Shown here piece by piece: positions 17,207 to 25,931 of a stretch of 34,641 bases of DNA. The stretch's first letter is position 1. Each line of letters begins with the position of its first letter. Both the position numbers and the translations under genes were made by a program. The notes beneath the pieces are model-generated. The model saw only the letters and a program-made list of their open reading frames with translations, was not told where the DNA came from and searched no databases. Origin of the DNA: Paenibacillus phytohabitans (lineage in GTDB: Bacteria > Bacillota > Bacilli > Paenibacillales > Paenibacillaceae). The stretch lies in NCBI RefSeq assembly GCF_013141775.1, contig NZ_WHOB01000003.1, forward strand, positions 1 to 34,641. The letters run 5' to 3'.

Positions 17207-18766
17207 CTATATTTTCTGTTTCTTGCGGTACTCTCCCGGCGTCATGCCTGTGATCTGCTTAAACTGCCGGTTGAAATAGATAATGTTCTTGTAGCCCATA
17301 CGCTCGGCAATCTCATAGATTTTGAGTGTCGGATCGCCCAGCAGCTCGAAGACCCGGCCCGTCTTGCGCTCATTCACGAATTCACTGAAAGGAAGCCCGT
17401 ACTCTTCCTTGAACAGATAACCCAGATAGTTCGGTGTGAAGTCGAAATGGGCGGCTACCTCCTTCAGGGTAATCTTCTTCTCCAGATTCTCCTCCACATA
17501 GTTCATAATCTCATCGATCAGCTTACGCTTCTGCCGCTGCCGCTTCACGTACAGCAGCTCCGACAGCTCGAAGAATCTGCGCCGCATCCAGGACAGGATA
17601 TCGTGAATCGTCTCGAACTGGAACAGAATATCCGGCTGATGCGACTCCCACTGCAGCAGCTCATACAGATTCTCGTTCTGCTGCTGCAGATCCGCATGCA
17701 GCTTGGAGGTGATGCGGATAATCAGCTCATAGACATCCTTCTTGCCTGCACTCGTGAACAGCTCCAGCAGCTGGTCGTCGATGGCCACCAGATCATATTG
17801 AATGATTGCCTCCAGCAGCTTCACCACAGTCTGTTCCATCCGGGCTCCCGGCGTCCCGCGCGGCGAAGATTCCATGTTATCACGGATCAGCCGGTTCTTC
17901 CCGAGCAGCCACTTCGCGCTGAGGGCGGCCTGTGCCTGCTGGTAGGATTCGTGGAGTCCCGCTTCGTCCTGGGCATAACGTCCGACACCAACGGTTAGCG
18001 TACAGGGTGAAGACTCTGCCATCTTGCGGATTAGCTCGTCCAGCAGGTTCATGAAGCTGTCCTGCGGGAGGCTGCAGAGAATGACAAACCGGTGATGATG
18101 AACAGGAATCAGCGTGCCAAGCTTCCCGTCCTCCACGAAGGATTTGATCAACCCGGCCATTTGCCGCGTCTTCACGCGTGCATCCTCCTCGGACAGATCA
18201 CGCATTTTCCATTCCAGATCATCGATCTCGACAAATGCAGCCGCCGCCCCTTTCACCAAAAGCGGGGTAAGGGCACTGCGCAGATGCGGCTCAGCGGGTT
18301 CAGGCGAAGGTTCTTCGAACCAGCGCAGGATAAGCTCCTTGTTCACAAGGGACAAGGCTTCGCTGAAGGAACGGTTCTGCTCCCTCTCCTGCTCCATAGC
18401 TGCGCACAAGGAGTCCAGCATTTCGTACAAATCCTTATCTTCAACAGGCTTCAGCAAGTAGCCGGAGGCATTGATCTCAATAGCCTCCTTCGCATAGCTG
18501 AAATCCTCATGGCCGCTGATGAAGACGATTTTGACCTTGGGATGGATGACCTTAGCCCTGCGTGCAAATTCCGTTCCGGTCATAATGGGCATCCGTATGT
18601 CTGACAGGATAATATCGACCCGTTCCTGCTCCATGATCTTAAGCGCGTTAAAGCCGCTGTTCGCCGTTCCTACTACTGCAATATCGAGCGGGCTTGCCAG
18701 CACCCTGCGCCGCAGCCACTCCAGATCGACAGCTTCATCGTCTACCAGCAATACATTGATACTCAT
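17207..18766 (-). CDS. Response regulator, AraC-type output (YesN-like)
   Basis: A 519-residue transcription factor. The receiver domain (about 1-120) has DDE at 9-11 and phospho-acceptor D56 in IILSDIRMP, with YLLKPV near 103. A long variable middle region follows, and the AraC helix-turn-helix pair lies in the last 100 residues (LKEVAAHFDFTPNYLGYLF, then IYEIAERMGYKNIIYFNRQF). The start at 18766 is chosen because AGGAGG is 11 bases upstream; the ATG three codons earlier has it only two bases away. It is the partner of the kinase 64 bases upstream and probably activates the transporter operon that follows. Confidence 0.93.
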   Translation of the reverse strand: MSINVLLVDDEAVDLEWLRRRVLASPLDIAVVGTANSGFNALKIMEQERVDIILSDIRMPIMTGTEFARRAKVIHPKVKIVFISGHEDFSYAKEAIEINASGYLLKPVEDKDLYEMLDSLCAAMEQEREQNRSFSEALSLVNKELILRWFEEPSPEPAEPHLRSALTPLLVKGAAAAFVEIDDLEWKMRDLSEEDARVKTRQMAGLIKSFVEDGKLGTLIPVHHHRFVILCSLPQDSFMNLLDELIRKMAESSPCTLTVGVGRYAQDEAGLHESYQQAQAALSAKWLLGKNRLIRDNMESSPRGTPGARMEQTVVKLLEAIIQYDLVAIDDQLLELFTSAGKKDVYELIIRITSKLHADLQQQNENLYELLQWESHQPDILFQFETIHDILSWMRRRFFELSELLYVKRQRQKRKLIDEIMNYVEENLEKKITLKEVAAHFDFTPNYLGYLFKEEYGLPFSEFVNERKTGRVFELLGDPTLKIYEIAERMGYKNIIYFNRQFKQITGMTPGEYRKKQKI

Positions 18767-18830
18767 CGCAATCATTTCCTCCTGTGTTTGTACAAGGGTG
18801 CTCTGGCACGTAACCGGTCAGCGAAATTCC

Positions 18831-20552
18831 TCACAGGTCCTCGTGATCCTGAACCCCGGCAGGGAGAAGCAGCTGGACAGTTGTCCCTCCTCCGTAGAAG
18901 CTGGCAATCGTCACACCGTAGGCGTCACCGTATCTGAGCTTGATCCGCTCATTGACGTTCTTCACCCCGTAACCGCCGGACTGTCCCTTGCCCTGCATCA
19001 TTTTCTTAACGACCTCCGGACGCATGCCGATTCCATTGTCGATAATCTTCAGCTCAATACTATTACCGACCCTCCGGCCTGTCAGACGGATGGCAATGGA
19101 CTCGCCAAACCAGGCATGCTTGAATATATTCTCCACAAAAGGCTGCAGCAGCAGCTTAATGACCTGCATCTGCATAATCTCCTCGTCCACATCAACATAC
19201 AGAGTGAAGGCATCCGCATATTTGACCCGCTGGATTTCCAGATAAGTCGCCACCTGCTCCAGCTCCTTCTCCAGTTCAATGTACACATTGCCCTGGTTCA
19301 GCGTCAGCCGGTAGAAACGTGACAGGCCCTGGACCATCTCCGTGACCTTGCCGATTTCGCCCAGATTGGCCAGACTGCTTATCGTCGAGAGTGTATTATA
19401 GAGGAAATGCGGATTAATCTGCGCCTGCAACGCCTCCAGCTCCGCCTGCTTCTTCTGAATCCCCTGCACATATACACTGTTGATCAGCCCCTGAATATTG
19501 GCGGCCATATCATTGAAGGAGTCCGCAATCTGCACAAATTCATCATTGCCGGAGAATCGGATCCGCTTCTGGAAGTTCCCTTCCTGGAAGGAACGGACCA
19601 ACCCTACGATCCGGCTCATCTTGCGCCCGGAAATACGCGCCACCACATAACCGATCAGGGTCATGACCAGGAAGCTGAGCGAGCAGGCTGCAATAATGAC
19701 TTTGCGCAGACGGCCGGCATCCTGGGTCAGATACTTTTGCGGGACGAGCGCCTCAATAACGAAATTACTTCCCGGGATCTGCTCATGCAGACTGAGGAAG
19801 TTCTGCCGGCCATCGTCATAATTGGCGGTTCCGCGCTGGAACAGAATCGAACCTGTCGTCTGTTCGACCAGCCGCAGGGTAATCCCCTCTTCCACAGGGA
19901 AGGTATCGAAGCCGCCGAACAGATCCTCCAGGGAGACTGTAATGCGTACATAGCCGATCACCGTTTTGTAATCACTGAAGTTGACCAGCCTGCGGACATG
20001 GGAGAGATTACCCAGCTTCTGGTCGGTATCAATCTGCAGCCATAGATTATCGCGCTTCGAATCCTTAAGCGACAGGTACCATTCGCTGTCCGTAATATCC
20101 TCAAAGGGCAGAATATAATAATCGCTGTCATAGATCGGCTCATCCAGATTATCGCCCGATACAATATTAAGATCACTGTTCGGGGTATAGAGCATGAAGC
20201 GGATCTTGTTCCCGAACAGCTGCAGCGGTGCGGTGATCTGGGGAACAATCTCATCGATCATAGTCAGATAGATCTCAAACGGTGTCCCCTTCTGCTCAAG
20301 CGCACGCTGAAACGGCTGGCTGCCGAACAGGTTGTCCGACATCCGCTGAATTTCATCCATCTGATAGCGGATATTGTTCCTTGCCTGCTCCATTCCCGTC
20401 TTGATGTTGGACTCAGCCATTTCTGTTCTCGAATCAGTCAGCATGGAATAAGAAATGTAGCCGATGAACACATCGGTCAGCAGGACCAGCAGCAGGTAGG
20501 GAATCATCATTTTATAAGTGAAGGGCATGTATTTCTTCAGTTTAGGCATCAT
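18831..20552 (-). CDS. Sensor histidine kinase (YesM-like)
   Basis: A 573-residue membrane kinase. Membrane segments lie at about 15-37 and 284-306, with an extracellular sensor between. HAMP runs to about 360, followed by phospho-acceptor H382 in QINPHFLYNTLS. The ATPase domain has LLQPFVENIFKHAW and DNGIGM, and a glycine-rich lid GKGQSGGYGVKNV. It should phosphorylate the regulator encoded next. A possible promoter TTACGT-N17-TTATAT lies upstream between the gene and repeat copy 3. The signal is unknown; a galactoside is inferred from the flanking beta-galactosidases. Confidence 0.94.
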   Translation of the reverse strand: MMPKLKKYMPFTYKMMIPYLLLVLLTDVFIGYISYSMLTDSRTEMAESNIKTGMEQARNNIRYQMDEIQRMSDNLFGSQPFQRALEQKGTPFEIYLTMIDEIVPQITAPLQLFGNKIRFMLYTPNSDLNIVSGDNLDEPIYDSDYYILPFEDITDSEWYLSLKDSKRDNLWLQIDTDQKLGNLSHVRRLVNFSDYKTVIGYVRITVSLEDLFGGFDTFPVEEGITLRLVEQTTGSILFQRGTANYDDGRQNFLSLHEQIPGSNFVIEALVPQKYLTQDAGRLRKVIIAACSLSFLVMTLIGYVVARISGRKMSRIVGLVRSFQEGNFQKRIRFSGNDEFVQIADSFNDMAANIQGLINSVYVQGIQKKQAELEALQAQINPHFLYNTLSTISSLANLGEIGKVTEMVQGLSRFYRLTLNQGNVYIELEKELEQVATYLEIQRVKYADAFTLYVDVDEEIMQMQVIKLLLQPFVENIFKHAWFGESIAIRLTGRRVGNSIELKIIDNGIGMRPEVVKKMMQGKGQSGGYGVKNVNERIKLRYGDAYGVTIASFYGGGTTVQLLLPAGVQDHEDL

Positions 20553-20625
20553 TCGCGGGACATCCTCTGCATGGAATTCGTTATTTATATATAAAATGCA
20601 CCTAAGAAATTACGTAAGGCTCAGT

Positions 20626-20800
20626 CGTCACTGCGGTGAATATTTGGACTTCCGGCCGCTGTTGTCTCCAGATTTCTCAAATTATACCGCTGTTCGCGGT
20701 GGAAATCCGGTGACTACTGATGCTTCCGAAGCGAGCTTTCCTGGGGAAAGCTTTCAGGCGGTCGCTACCGCTCCTACAGTTCCAAAATTCCCCTTCGTTC
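20626..20800 (+). repeat. Long-hairpin dispersed repeat, copy 3
   Basis: The longest copy, about 175 bp. The central hairpin has ACCGC-TGTTC-GCGGT flanked by GATTTC/GAAATC and GTC..CC / GG..GAC, and TTTGGA pairs with a distal TCCAAA. It carries an extra module of about 40 bases with its own hairpin GCTTTCC-TGG-GGAAAGC, which copy 2 lacks and fragment 4 shares. It occupies most of the 346-base gap between GH2 and the kinase gene. Confidence 0.85.
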
Positions 20801-20898
20801 CTTCTCGCTTTGTTATCTTCATTGGTTCATCTTATATATTATCGTTCCACCCGCCGGAAATAAATAGCCGCTCCACAAGTTCACTCCGCGCCTTATGA

Positions 20899-23277
20899 TT
20901 ATTCCGCAGTCACCTGCAGCACCACTTCCGCAGAGGCCAGTCCCATGGACACCGCCCGCACCTGAATGGAACCGGCTTCCGCTGAAGCCTGAATCAAGGC
21001 CAGGCACCAGCCGTTAAAAGCACGCCGCAGCGGAGACTTGTCCGGCTCATGGCTGCTTGGATTGCCGTTGCCGACGCCGAGCAGCCCTCCGGCTCCCGAC
21101 ACTTCAAACCGGATCTCGTTGTCGGCCGCAGGAACGACATACCCCTGCTTGTCCAGGACAGCCACGCGGACCGGGATCGTATCACAGCCATCCGCCCGGC
21201 CCTCCAGCCGGTCAGGGAACAACGCGATCTGGTACGGCTGGCCTGCTGTGACTACAGCCTTCTCGGCAATGGCCAGGCCGCCTCGTTTGCCGGTAGCTTT
21301 TAACTCACCCGGCTCATAGATGACCTCCCACGATAAATACCCGGTTCTGTCTGCCTGCTGTTCGCCCAGACTTCTGCCGTTCAGACTCAGCTCCACCGTC
21401 TCGGTGTTGGAGAATACGCGCACCTCAACCGGCTTCCCCTCCGAGCCCGGCCAATTCCAGTGCGGCAGCACATGAACCATCGGCTCGTCCTTCCACACCG
21501 CCTGCATATAGTAATAGCTGTCTTTGGGGAACCCGCAGGTGTCCATCAGCCCGAAATGCGAGTTAATGCACGGCCAGAGATAAGGGGTTGGCTCCCCCCG
21601 ATAATCGAATCCGGTCCACATGAAGACGCCGGTCAGAAAACGGTGATTCACCAGATCGCTCCACGCCTGCTGCGGAGTGCAGCCCCAGGAAGGAATGTTC
21701 GTGCCGTATTCGGAGCAGTAGCCCTTGACCGGATCATCTTCATAAATCCCCCGGGTTGCGGTGTAACTGGCACATTCACTGCCGATCATCAGCCGCTCCG
21801 GATATAGCCCGTGGTCACGGATGTCGATATTATGGGTGTCCCGGTGTCCGTAATTATAGCCTGTAATCTCTACCACATCGTTATAGCCATTCTCGTTCCA
21901 GCCATGGTTCATCGCCGCAGAGGTCGGGCGGGTCGGATCGATCCGGCGGGTCCGATCCGCGAGTGTCTTCAGTATCCGGGTACCTGTCACGGTACCTTCA
22001 AGTACCTCCTCATTCTCCAGGTTCCAGATGATTACTGAGGGATGATTCCGGTCTCTGAGGAGCATCCGCTCCAGCTGGCTCAGTCCATTCGGACTGCTGT
22101 CGAGCTTGCGGTTCTCATCCATCACCAGCATGCCAATCCGGTCGCAGATATCCAGCAGCTCGGGGGTTGGAGGATGGTGGGCACTGCGGTAGGCGTTGGA
22201 GCCCATCTCCTGCAGCAGTCTAAGCTTGTATTCGATCAGGCTGTCCGGCAGCGCTACGCCGACCCCGGCGAAATCCTGATGGTTGCATGTTCCTTTGATG
22301 AGCAGCGGTTCTCCGTTCAGGAAGAAGCCTTCCTCCGCATCGAAGCGGATGCTGCGGATGCCGAACACGGTCTCATACCGATCGAGCTCTTTCCCTTCAT
22401 ATATAACAGTTGATTCCGCCTTATATAAATACGGCGATTCCGTGCCCCAGAGCATGGGCTGCTTCACCTCAAAGCTCTGCTCAATCTCCGTCTCAGCATG
22501 CCAGTCCGCAAAGGCATCCGCCGAATGCGCGCAGATCTGCATTCCAGCAGCATCATAAATTACCGTGCGCAGGGATACCGGCAGGCCCTCCGTATAATCA
22601 TTGCGGAGGCGTGTGCGGATGTTGACTACGGCCTGCTCTTGGGCCACTTCCGGTGTCGTTATATAGGTTCCGTACTCGGCTACATGCAGGCGGTCCGTAT
22701 TCTCCAGCCAGACATGACGGTAAATGCCGCAGCCCTCATACCACCAGCCTTCACATTCGGTAGCATCTACTTTGACCAGAATGACATTACTGCCCTCCCC
22801 GCCATAGCGGAGAACATCCGACAGATCGTAACTGAACCCTATATATCCGCCATGATGCGAGCCGATCAGATGCCCGTTAACCCATACTGTGCTGGTGCCC
22901 GATACTCCGTCAAAGCGTACCGTCCATTTACTGCCTGCAGCGTCTGCCGGAAGCTCGAAGGTTTTGCGGTAGAAGCCTGTACCGCCCGGCAGATAACCAT
23001 GGCTGCCATCCCTTGCGCCAAGCATCTCATCCGGAACATACTGCTGCTCCACACACCAGTCATGCGGCAGGCTGAGTGCGGTCCATTCCAGCTGCTGCTC
23101 ACCCATTCCTTTATCATTAAAAGCGATATCCAGCCACTCCCCCTCCCGGAGAGCACCCGTATCTGTAATACCGCCTGTCATTCCACCCTTGACTGCATAA
23201 GGAATCTGGAGCTCCCCTTTATAAAAACCCCAGCTCTCATCAAACTTGACTTTGCTTCTAACGGTTCCCGTTCTCAC
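20899..23277 (-). CDS. Beta-galactosidase, GH2 family
   Basis: A 792-residue cytoplasmic glycosidase. Domain order is a jelly-roll sugar-binding domain (about 60-190), an immunoglobulin-like domain (about 195-305), the TIM barrel (about 310-600), a DUF4982-type domain (about 615-670) and a C-terminal Ig-like domain. The acid/base is E423 in IIWNLENEE and the nucleophile E501 in LMIGSECASY; WTGFDYRGEPTPY is also typical of the DUF4982 subgroup. There is no signal peptide. The start is GTG with AAGGAGG 11 bases upstream. It heads the second galactoside locus. Beta-galactosidase is the most likely activity, although beta-glucuronidase-like members share this architecture. Confidence 0.9.
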   Translation of the reverse strand: MRTGTVRSKVKFDESWGFYKGELQIPYAVKGGMTGGITDTGALREGEWLDIAFNDKGMGEQQLEWTALSLPHDWCVEQQYVPDEMLGARDGSHGYLPGGTGFYRKTFELPADAAGSKWTVRFDGVSGTSTVWVNGHLIGSHHGGYIGFSYDLSDVLRYGGEGSNVILVKVDATECEGWWYEGCGIYRHVWLENTDRLHVAEYGTYITTPEVAQEQAVVNIRTRLRNDYTEGLPVSLRTVIYDAAGMQICAHSADAFADWHAETEIEQSFEVKQPMLWGTESPYLYKAESTVIYEGKELDRYETVFGIRSIRFDAEEGFFLNGEPLLIKGTCNHQDFAGVGVALPDSLIEYKLRLLQEMGSNAYRSAHHPPTPELLDICDRIGMLVMDENRKLDSSPNGLSQLERMLLRDRNHPSVIIWNLENEEVLEGTVTGTRILKTLADRTRRIDPTRPTSAAMNHGWNENGYNDVVEITGYNYGHRDTHNIDIRDHGLYPERLMIGSECASYTATRGIYEDDPVKGYCSEYGTNIPSWGCTPQQAWSDLVNHRFLTGVFMWTGFDYRGEPTPYLWPCINSHFGLMDTCGFPKDSYYYMQAVWKDEPMVHVLPHWNWPGSEGKPVEVRVFSNTETVELSLNGRSLGEQQADRTGYLSWEVIYEPGELKATGKRGGLAIAEKAVVTAGQPYQIALFPDRLEGRADGCDTIPVRVAVLDKQGYVVPAADNEIRFEVSGAGGLLGVGNGNPSSHEPDKSPLRRAFNGWCLALIQASAEAGSIQVRAVSMGLASAEVVLQVTAE

Positions 23278-23395
23278 TTCTGCAAAAACCTCCTTGATGA
23301 ACTAATATTCATATTGTAGAGTAGAATAGCTTTACGCCGTTAGTACAATGCTAATAATGAATAGCACAAAATGAATATGACTTGGCTCCAATGCA

Positions 23396-23434
23396 AATAG
23401 CCCGGAGAAGAAGAGTCTGCTTCTCCGGGCTATT
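23396..23434 (-). terminator. Terminator of the CapA-like gene
   Basis: A perfect 15-bp stem (AATAGCCCGGAGAAG at 23396-23410 with its complement at 23420-23434) closes over a nine-base loop. On the minus strand only a short T-run follows, but the stem is very strong and lies just past the stop codon. Confidence 0.75.
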
Positions 23435-23463
23435 GAAGTATATCCTCAGCGCTCCCTGTTGCT

Positions 23464-24492
23464 TCAGAGCTTCTCGCTGACCGCTCCGCCCGCTGTGATC
23501 TTCGCATTGAAGGAGAGCTCATTCAGCAGTTTGTAGGTCTCTTTGTTATAGGCTTCACCCATGAAATTGGGCTGCCCGCCAATGATTTTGACCGGAGTAA
23601 TACTGCTTGTCACCCCGGAATTGCTGATCGTGAAGTTGACCAGCATCGAATGCAGCGTCTTGTCCCCGCCCCGTGTAGAGCGGTTGAACACGAAATTGCC
23701 CAGCGAATAGTAGATCGGCTTATGCTTGTAATATTCGATCCCCATCAGACAATGGCTGTGCGCTCCGAGGATAATATCGGCCCCGCTGTCGATCATCTGT
23801 TTTGCCAGAGTCCGGGCATACTGTTCAGGGTAGTCCTTGAACTCCTGATTCCAGTGAATATAGACAATGGTATAATCGTTGTCCTTGGCTGATTGCTTAA
23901 TCGCACTCAGCAGAGGCTCCGCTGTATAGGCGGAAGCCGCACCCGGACTGTTCTTGCCTGCATACCAGGAAGGGTCAGACAATACCCGGCTTACGCCCAG
24001 CATGGCGATCCGCTTGCCTTTGACCGTCTTGGTGTAAGGTTTAAAAGCCTCTTGTATATTCGCGCCTGCCCCGGTGTGTCCGATCTTATTTCTGTCCAGA
24101 TGGATCAGCGTGTCGAGCATGGCGGTTTGTCCATAATCCAGAATATGATTATTCGCCAGCGATACTCCGTCAATTCCGGCGTAGCTCAGTCCGGCCAATG
24201 CAGCCGGCTTGGAGCGGAAGGCAAACATTTTCTCTGCGGCGTCTCCCCGTACCGAGACCGGTGTCTCCAGATTGGCAAAAGCCAGATCGGCCTTCTTCAG
24301 CACTGGCGCCACTTTGACGAACGGGAAATTGACCCCGTATTTGGCAATCTGCTCGCCGACAAAACCGTCCAGCAGAATATCTCCGGCAAAAGCAAGCTGA
24401 ATCTTGTCCTGCGGAGCAGCCCCTTCGGCACTGAGACCCGCAGCCGGTACTACTAGGAGCAGAATCATAATTATAATGGCGTATCTGCGCAA
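23464..24492 (-). CDS. CapA-like metallophosphatase-fold protein
   Basis: A 342-residue exported protein of the PGA_cap/CapA family, which is linked to poly-gamma-glutamate capsule synthesis. A signal peptide (about 1-24, ending near GLSA) precedes the domain. Metal-site motifs are visible: FAGDILLDG, ANLETP, LANNHILDYG, IHWNQEF and LGAHSHCLMGIEYY, ending in YSLGNFVF. The start is taken as the TTG at 24492 because AAGGAG lies nine bases upstream; the GTG at 24513 has no site. No capB/capC genes are nearby, so a capsule role is unproven; stand-alone members of this family are common. It follows the DUF1877 gene by 34 bases. Confidence 0.85.
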   Translation of the reverse strand: MRRYAIIIMILLLVVPAAGLSAEGAAPQDKIQLAFAGDILLDGFVGEQIAKYGVNFPFVKVAPVLKKADLAFANLETPVSVRGDAAEKMFAFRSKPAALAGLSYAGIDGVSLANNHILDYGQTAMLDTLIHLDRNKIGHTGAGANIQEAFKPYTKTVKGKRIAMLGVSRVLSDPSWYAGKNSPGAASAYTAEPLLSAIKQSAKDNDYTIVYIHWNQEFKDYPEQYARTLAKQMIDSGADIILGAHSHCLMGIEYYKHKPIYYSLGNFVFNRSTRGGDKTLHSMLVNFTISNSGVTSSITPVKIIGGQPNFMGEAYNKETYKLLNELSFNAKITAGGAVSEKL

Positions 24493-24526
24493 GTTGTCTG
24501 GCTCCTTTTCCACAAATTCAATTGGG

Positions 24527-24994
24527 TTATGAGATATAGAATACTACATACGCTTGATCCGCGCTTGCGGTCCGGTAGAACTCCTTCATAGCCGTGAAAT
24601 ACGTATACATATAGTCAAAAAACTCTTCCGGTTCATCATCATCCACCAGCGGATAAACCCCTTCGTCCAGCATCTGCCGGAATTGATATCGTTCCCGCAA
24701 ATACGCCTCTTCTATTCCATCCAGGGCAGCAGCGGTTTCTTTCACCTGTTCCGGCTCCAGCACAAATACCTCGGCATCGGAATAGTGGCCGGCATAATGC
24801 TGGCCATTCATTGGCACAACCGCCCCAAGTGCTGAACCTTCCTCCGTGCCCCCGCCGCTTAGTGTATAATGCAGCGCCTGCCAGGCCTTATCGATATCCA
24901 GCTTCGGTTCGATTCCGTGCAGACTGATCTCTTCATCCCGGATGGCCTGAAGCAGTTCCGCAGTTACAGTGATGTAGTTACCAATCATCCCCAT
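24527..24994 (-). CDS. DUF1877 family protein (YfbM-like)
   Basis: A 155-residue soluble protein. The opening MGMIGNYITVT and the segment LDIDKAWQALHYTLSG are signatures of DUF1877. The later PEEFFDYMYTYFTAMKEFY helix also fits. The function of the family is not established. The start at 24994 is chosen for the family N-terminus and an AAGGAG site upstream; an in-frame extension to 25057 is unlikely. It shares an operon with the CapA-like gene downstream, with no terminator between. Confidence 0.85.
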   Translation of the reverse strand: MGMIGNYITVTAELLQAIRDEEISLHGIEPKLDIDKAWQALHYTLSGGGTEEGSALGAVVPMNGQHYAGHYSDAEVFVLEPEQVKETAAALDGIEEAYLRERYQFRQMLDEGVYPLVDDDEPEEFFDYMYTYFTAMKEFYRTASADQAYVVFYIS

Positions 24995-25094
24995 GAAGTT
25001 GTCTCCTTCTCTCTTCCGTCTTGAGCCTATTCTACTATACCGGAAGGAAACAACCAAATGATGGGGATTATACCTCTACCGTTCTATGCTGGTA

Positions 25095-25754
25095 CTAACC
25101 CTGCGCCTTCTTGAGCACCGCCCGGAAGCAGTTCAGGCCGCCCCACTGATCGGTATGCACCGCATCTGCCGGAAGATTGAAATCTGTCTCGCCCCAATAC
25201 TGAAATCCGGCCTGGAGCAGAATCTCATTCATCCGCGGCAGGTTCACGGTCGGATAATCAAAGGTCAGCACGAGCAGACCTTCTCCATTAAGAGTCCTGT
25301 GAAATTCCCGCACCGCAAGCACCGAATCCTGCACGGACAGATGCTCCAGTACCGAGATGCAAAAAATCGTATCGAAGCTCTCATCCTCATACGGCAGTGC
25401 GGTCAGATCCGCCTGGGTCAGATGCAGCCGGTTCGTTCTTCTGGCCTGCACCTGCTGGGCTGCCAATTCTCCGATATCATCGGCAATATCCTGCATAATC
25501 GCTTCCCGTGACAGAATCCGGGCATCAATATCACAGGCGAAGACCTCTGCGCTATAGCCGGCAAGGTAGAATTTAAGCGGGTGGGATATTCCGCAGGCAG
25601 CATCCAGCACCACATCATGCGGTGAAATAAAGTTGGTGCACCATTCGTATTCATAGGGACGGCTCCACCAGGATTCCGGCAAATCATAAATCAGCTTCTC
25701 ACGGCGTGCATCGGTATTCACAAAAAAACGGGAGACATATGGATGTGTCGGCAT
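25095..25754 (-). CDS. SAM-dependent methyltransferase, class I
   Basis: A 219-residue cytoplasmic protein with a Rossmann-like methyltransferase domain. The SAM-binding motif I is VVLDAACGISHPLKFY near residues 49-64, the acidic residue at the end of strand 2 is in FACDIDAR, and motif IV is TIFCISVLEHL. The final part contains LLVLTFDYPT. The substrate is unknown; the neighbours do not point to a pathway. The ATG has AAGGAG eight bases upstream. It lies 100 bases before the DUF1877 gene on the same strand and may or may not be co-transcribed. Confidence 0.85.
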   Translation of the reverse strand: MPTHPYVSRFFVNTDARREKLIYDLPESWWSRPYEYEWCTNFISPHDVVLDAACGISHPLKFYLAGYSAEVFACDIDARILSREAIMQDIADDIGELAAQQVQARRTNRLHLTQADLTALPYEDESFDTIFCISVLEHLSVQDSVLAVREFHRTLNGEGLLVLTFDYPTVNLPRMNEILLQAGFQYWGETDFNLPADAVHTDQWGGLNCFRAVLKKAQG

Positions 25755-25853
25755 GACCAGGACTCCTTTTATGAGGGGATTTCGGTAGTGAGAGTATATT
25801 CACGAATCCGTATTTCATGCTATACCCGGAATAACGGACCCGCCGCTCCTGCA

Positions 25854-25894
25854 CAAAAAAACAGGCACCCTCCCTTTAAGGACGGCACCTGTTT
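25854..25894 (-). terminator. Terminator of the reductase-epimerase operon
   Basis: AACAGGCACC (25860-25869) pairs with GGCACCTGTT (25884-25893), allowing two wobble pairs, followed by TTTTTTTG on the minus strand. It lies 38 bases past the epimerase stop. Confidence 0.88.
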
Positions 25895-25931
25895 CTACTA
25901 TTAAATCATAGCTGATACTATTCTTCCCTCA

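Noticed and set aside
2326..20800. Insertion sequences
   Set aside because: The repeats have inverted structure, but no copy encodes a transposase and no clear target-site duplication is visible.
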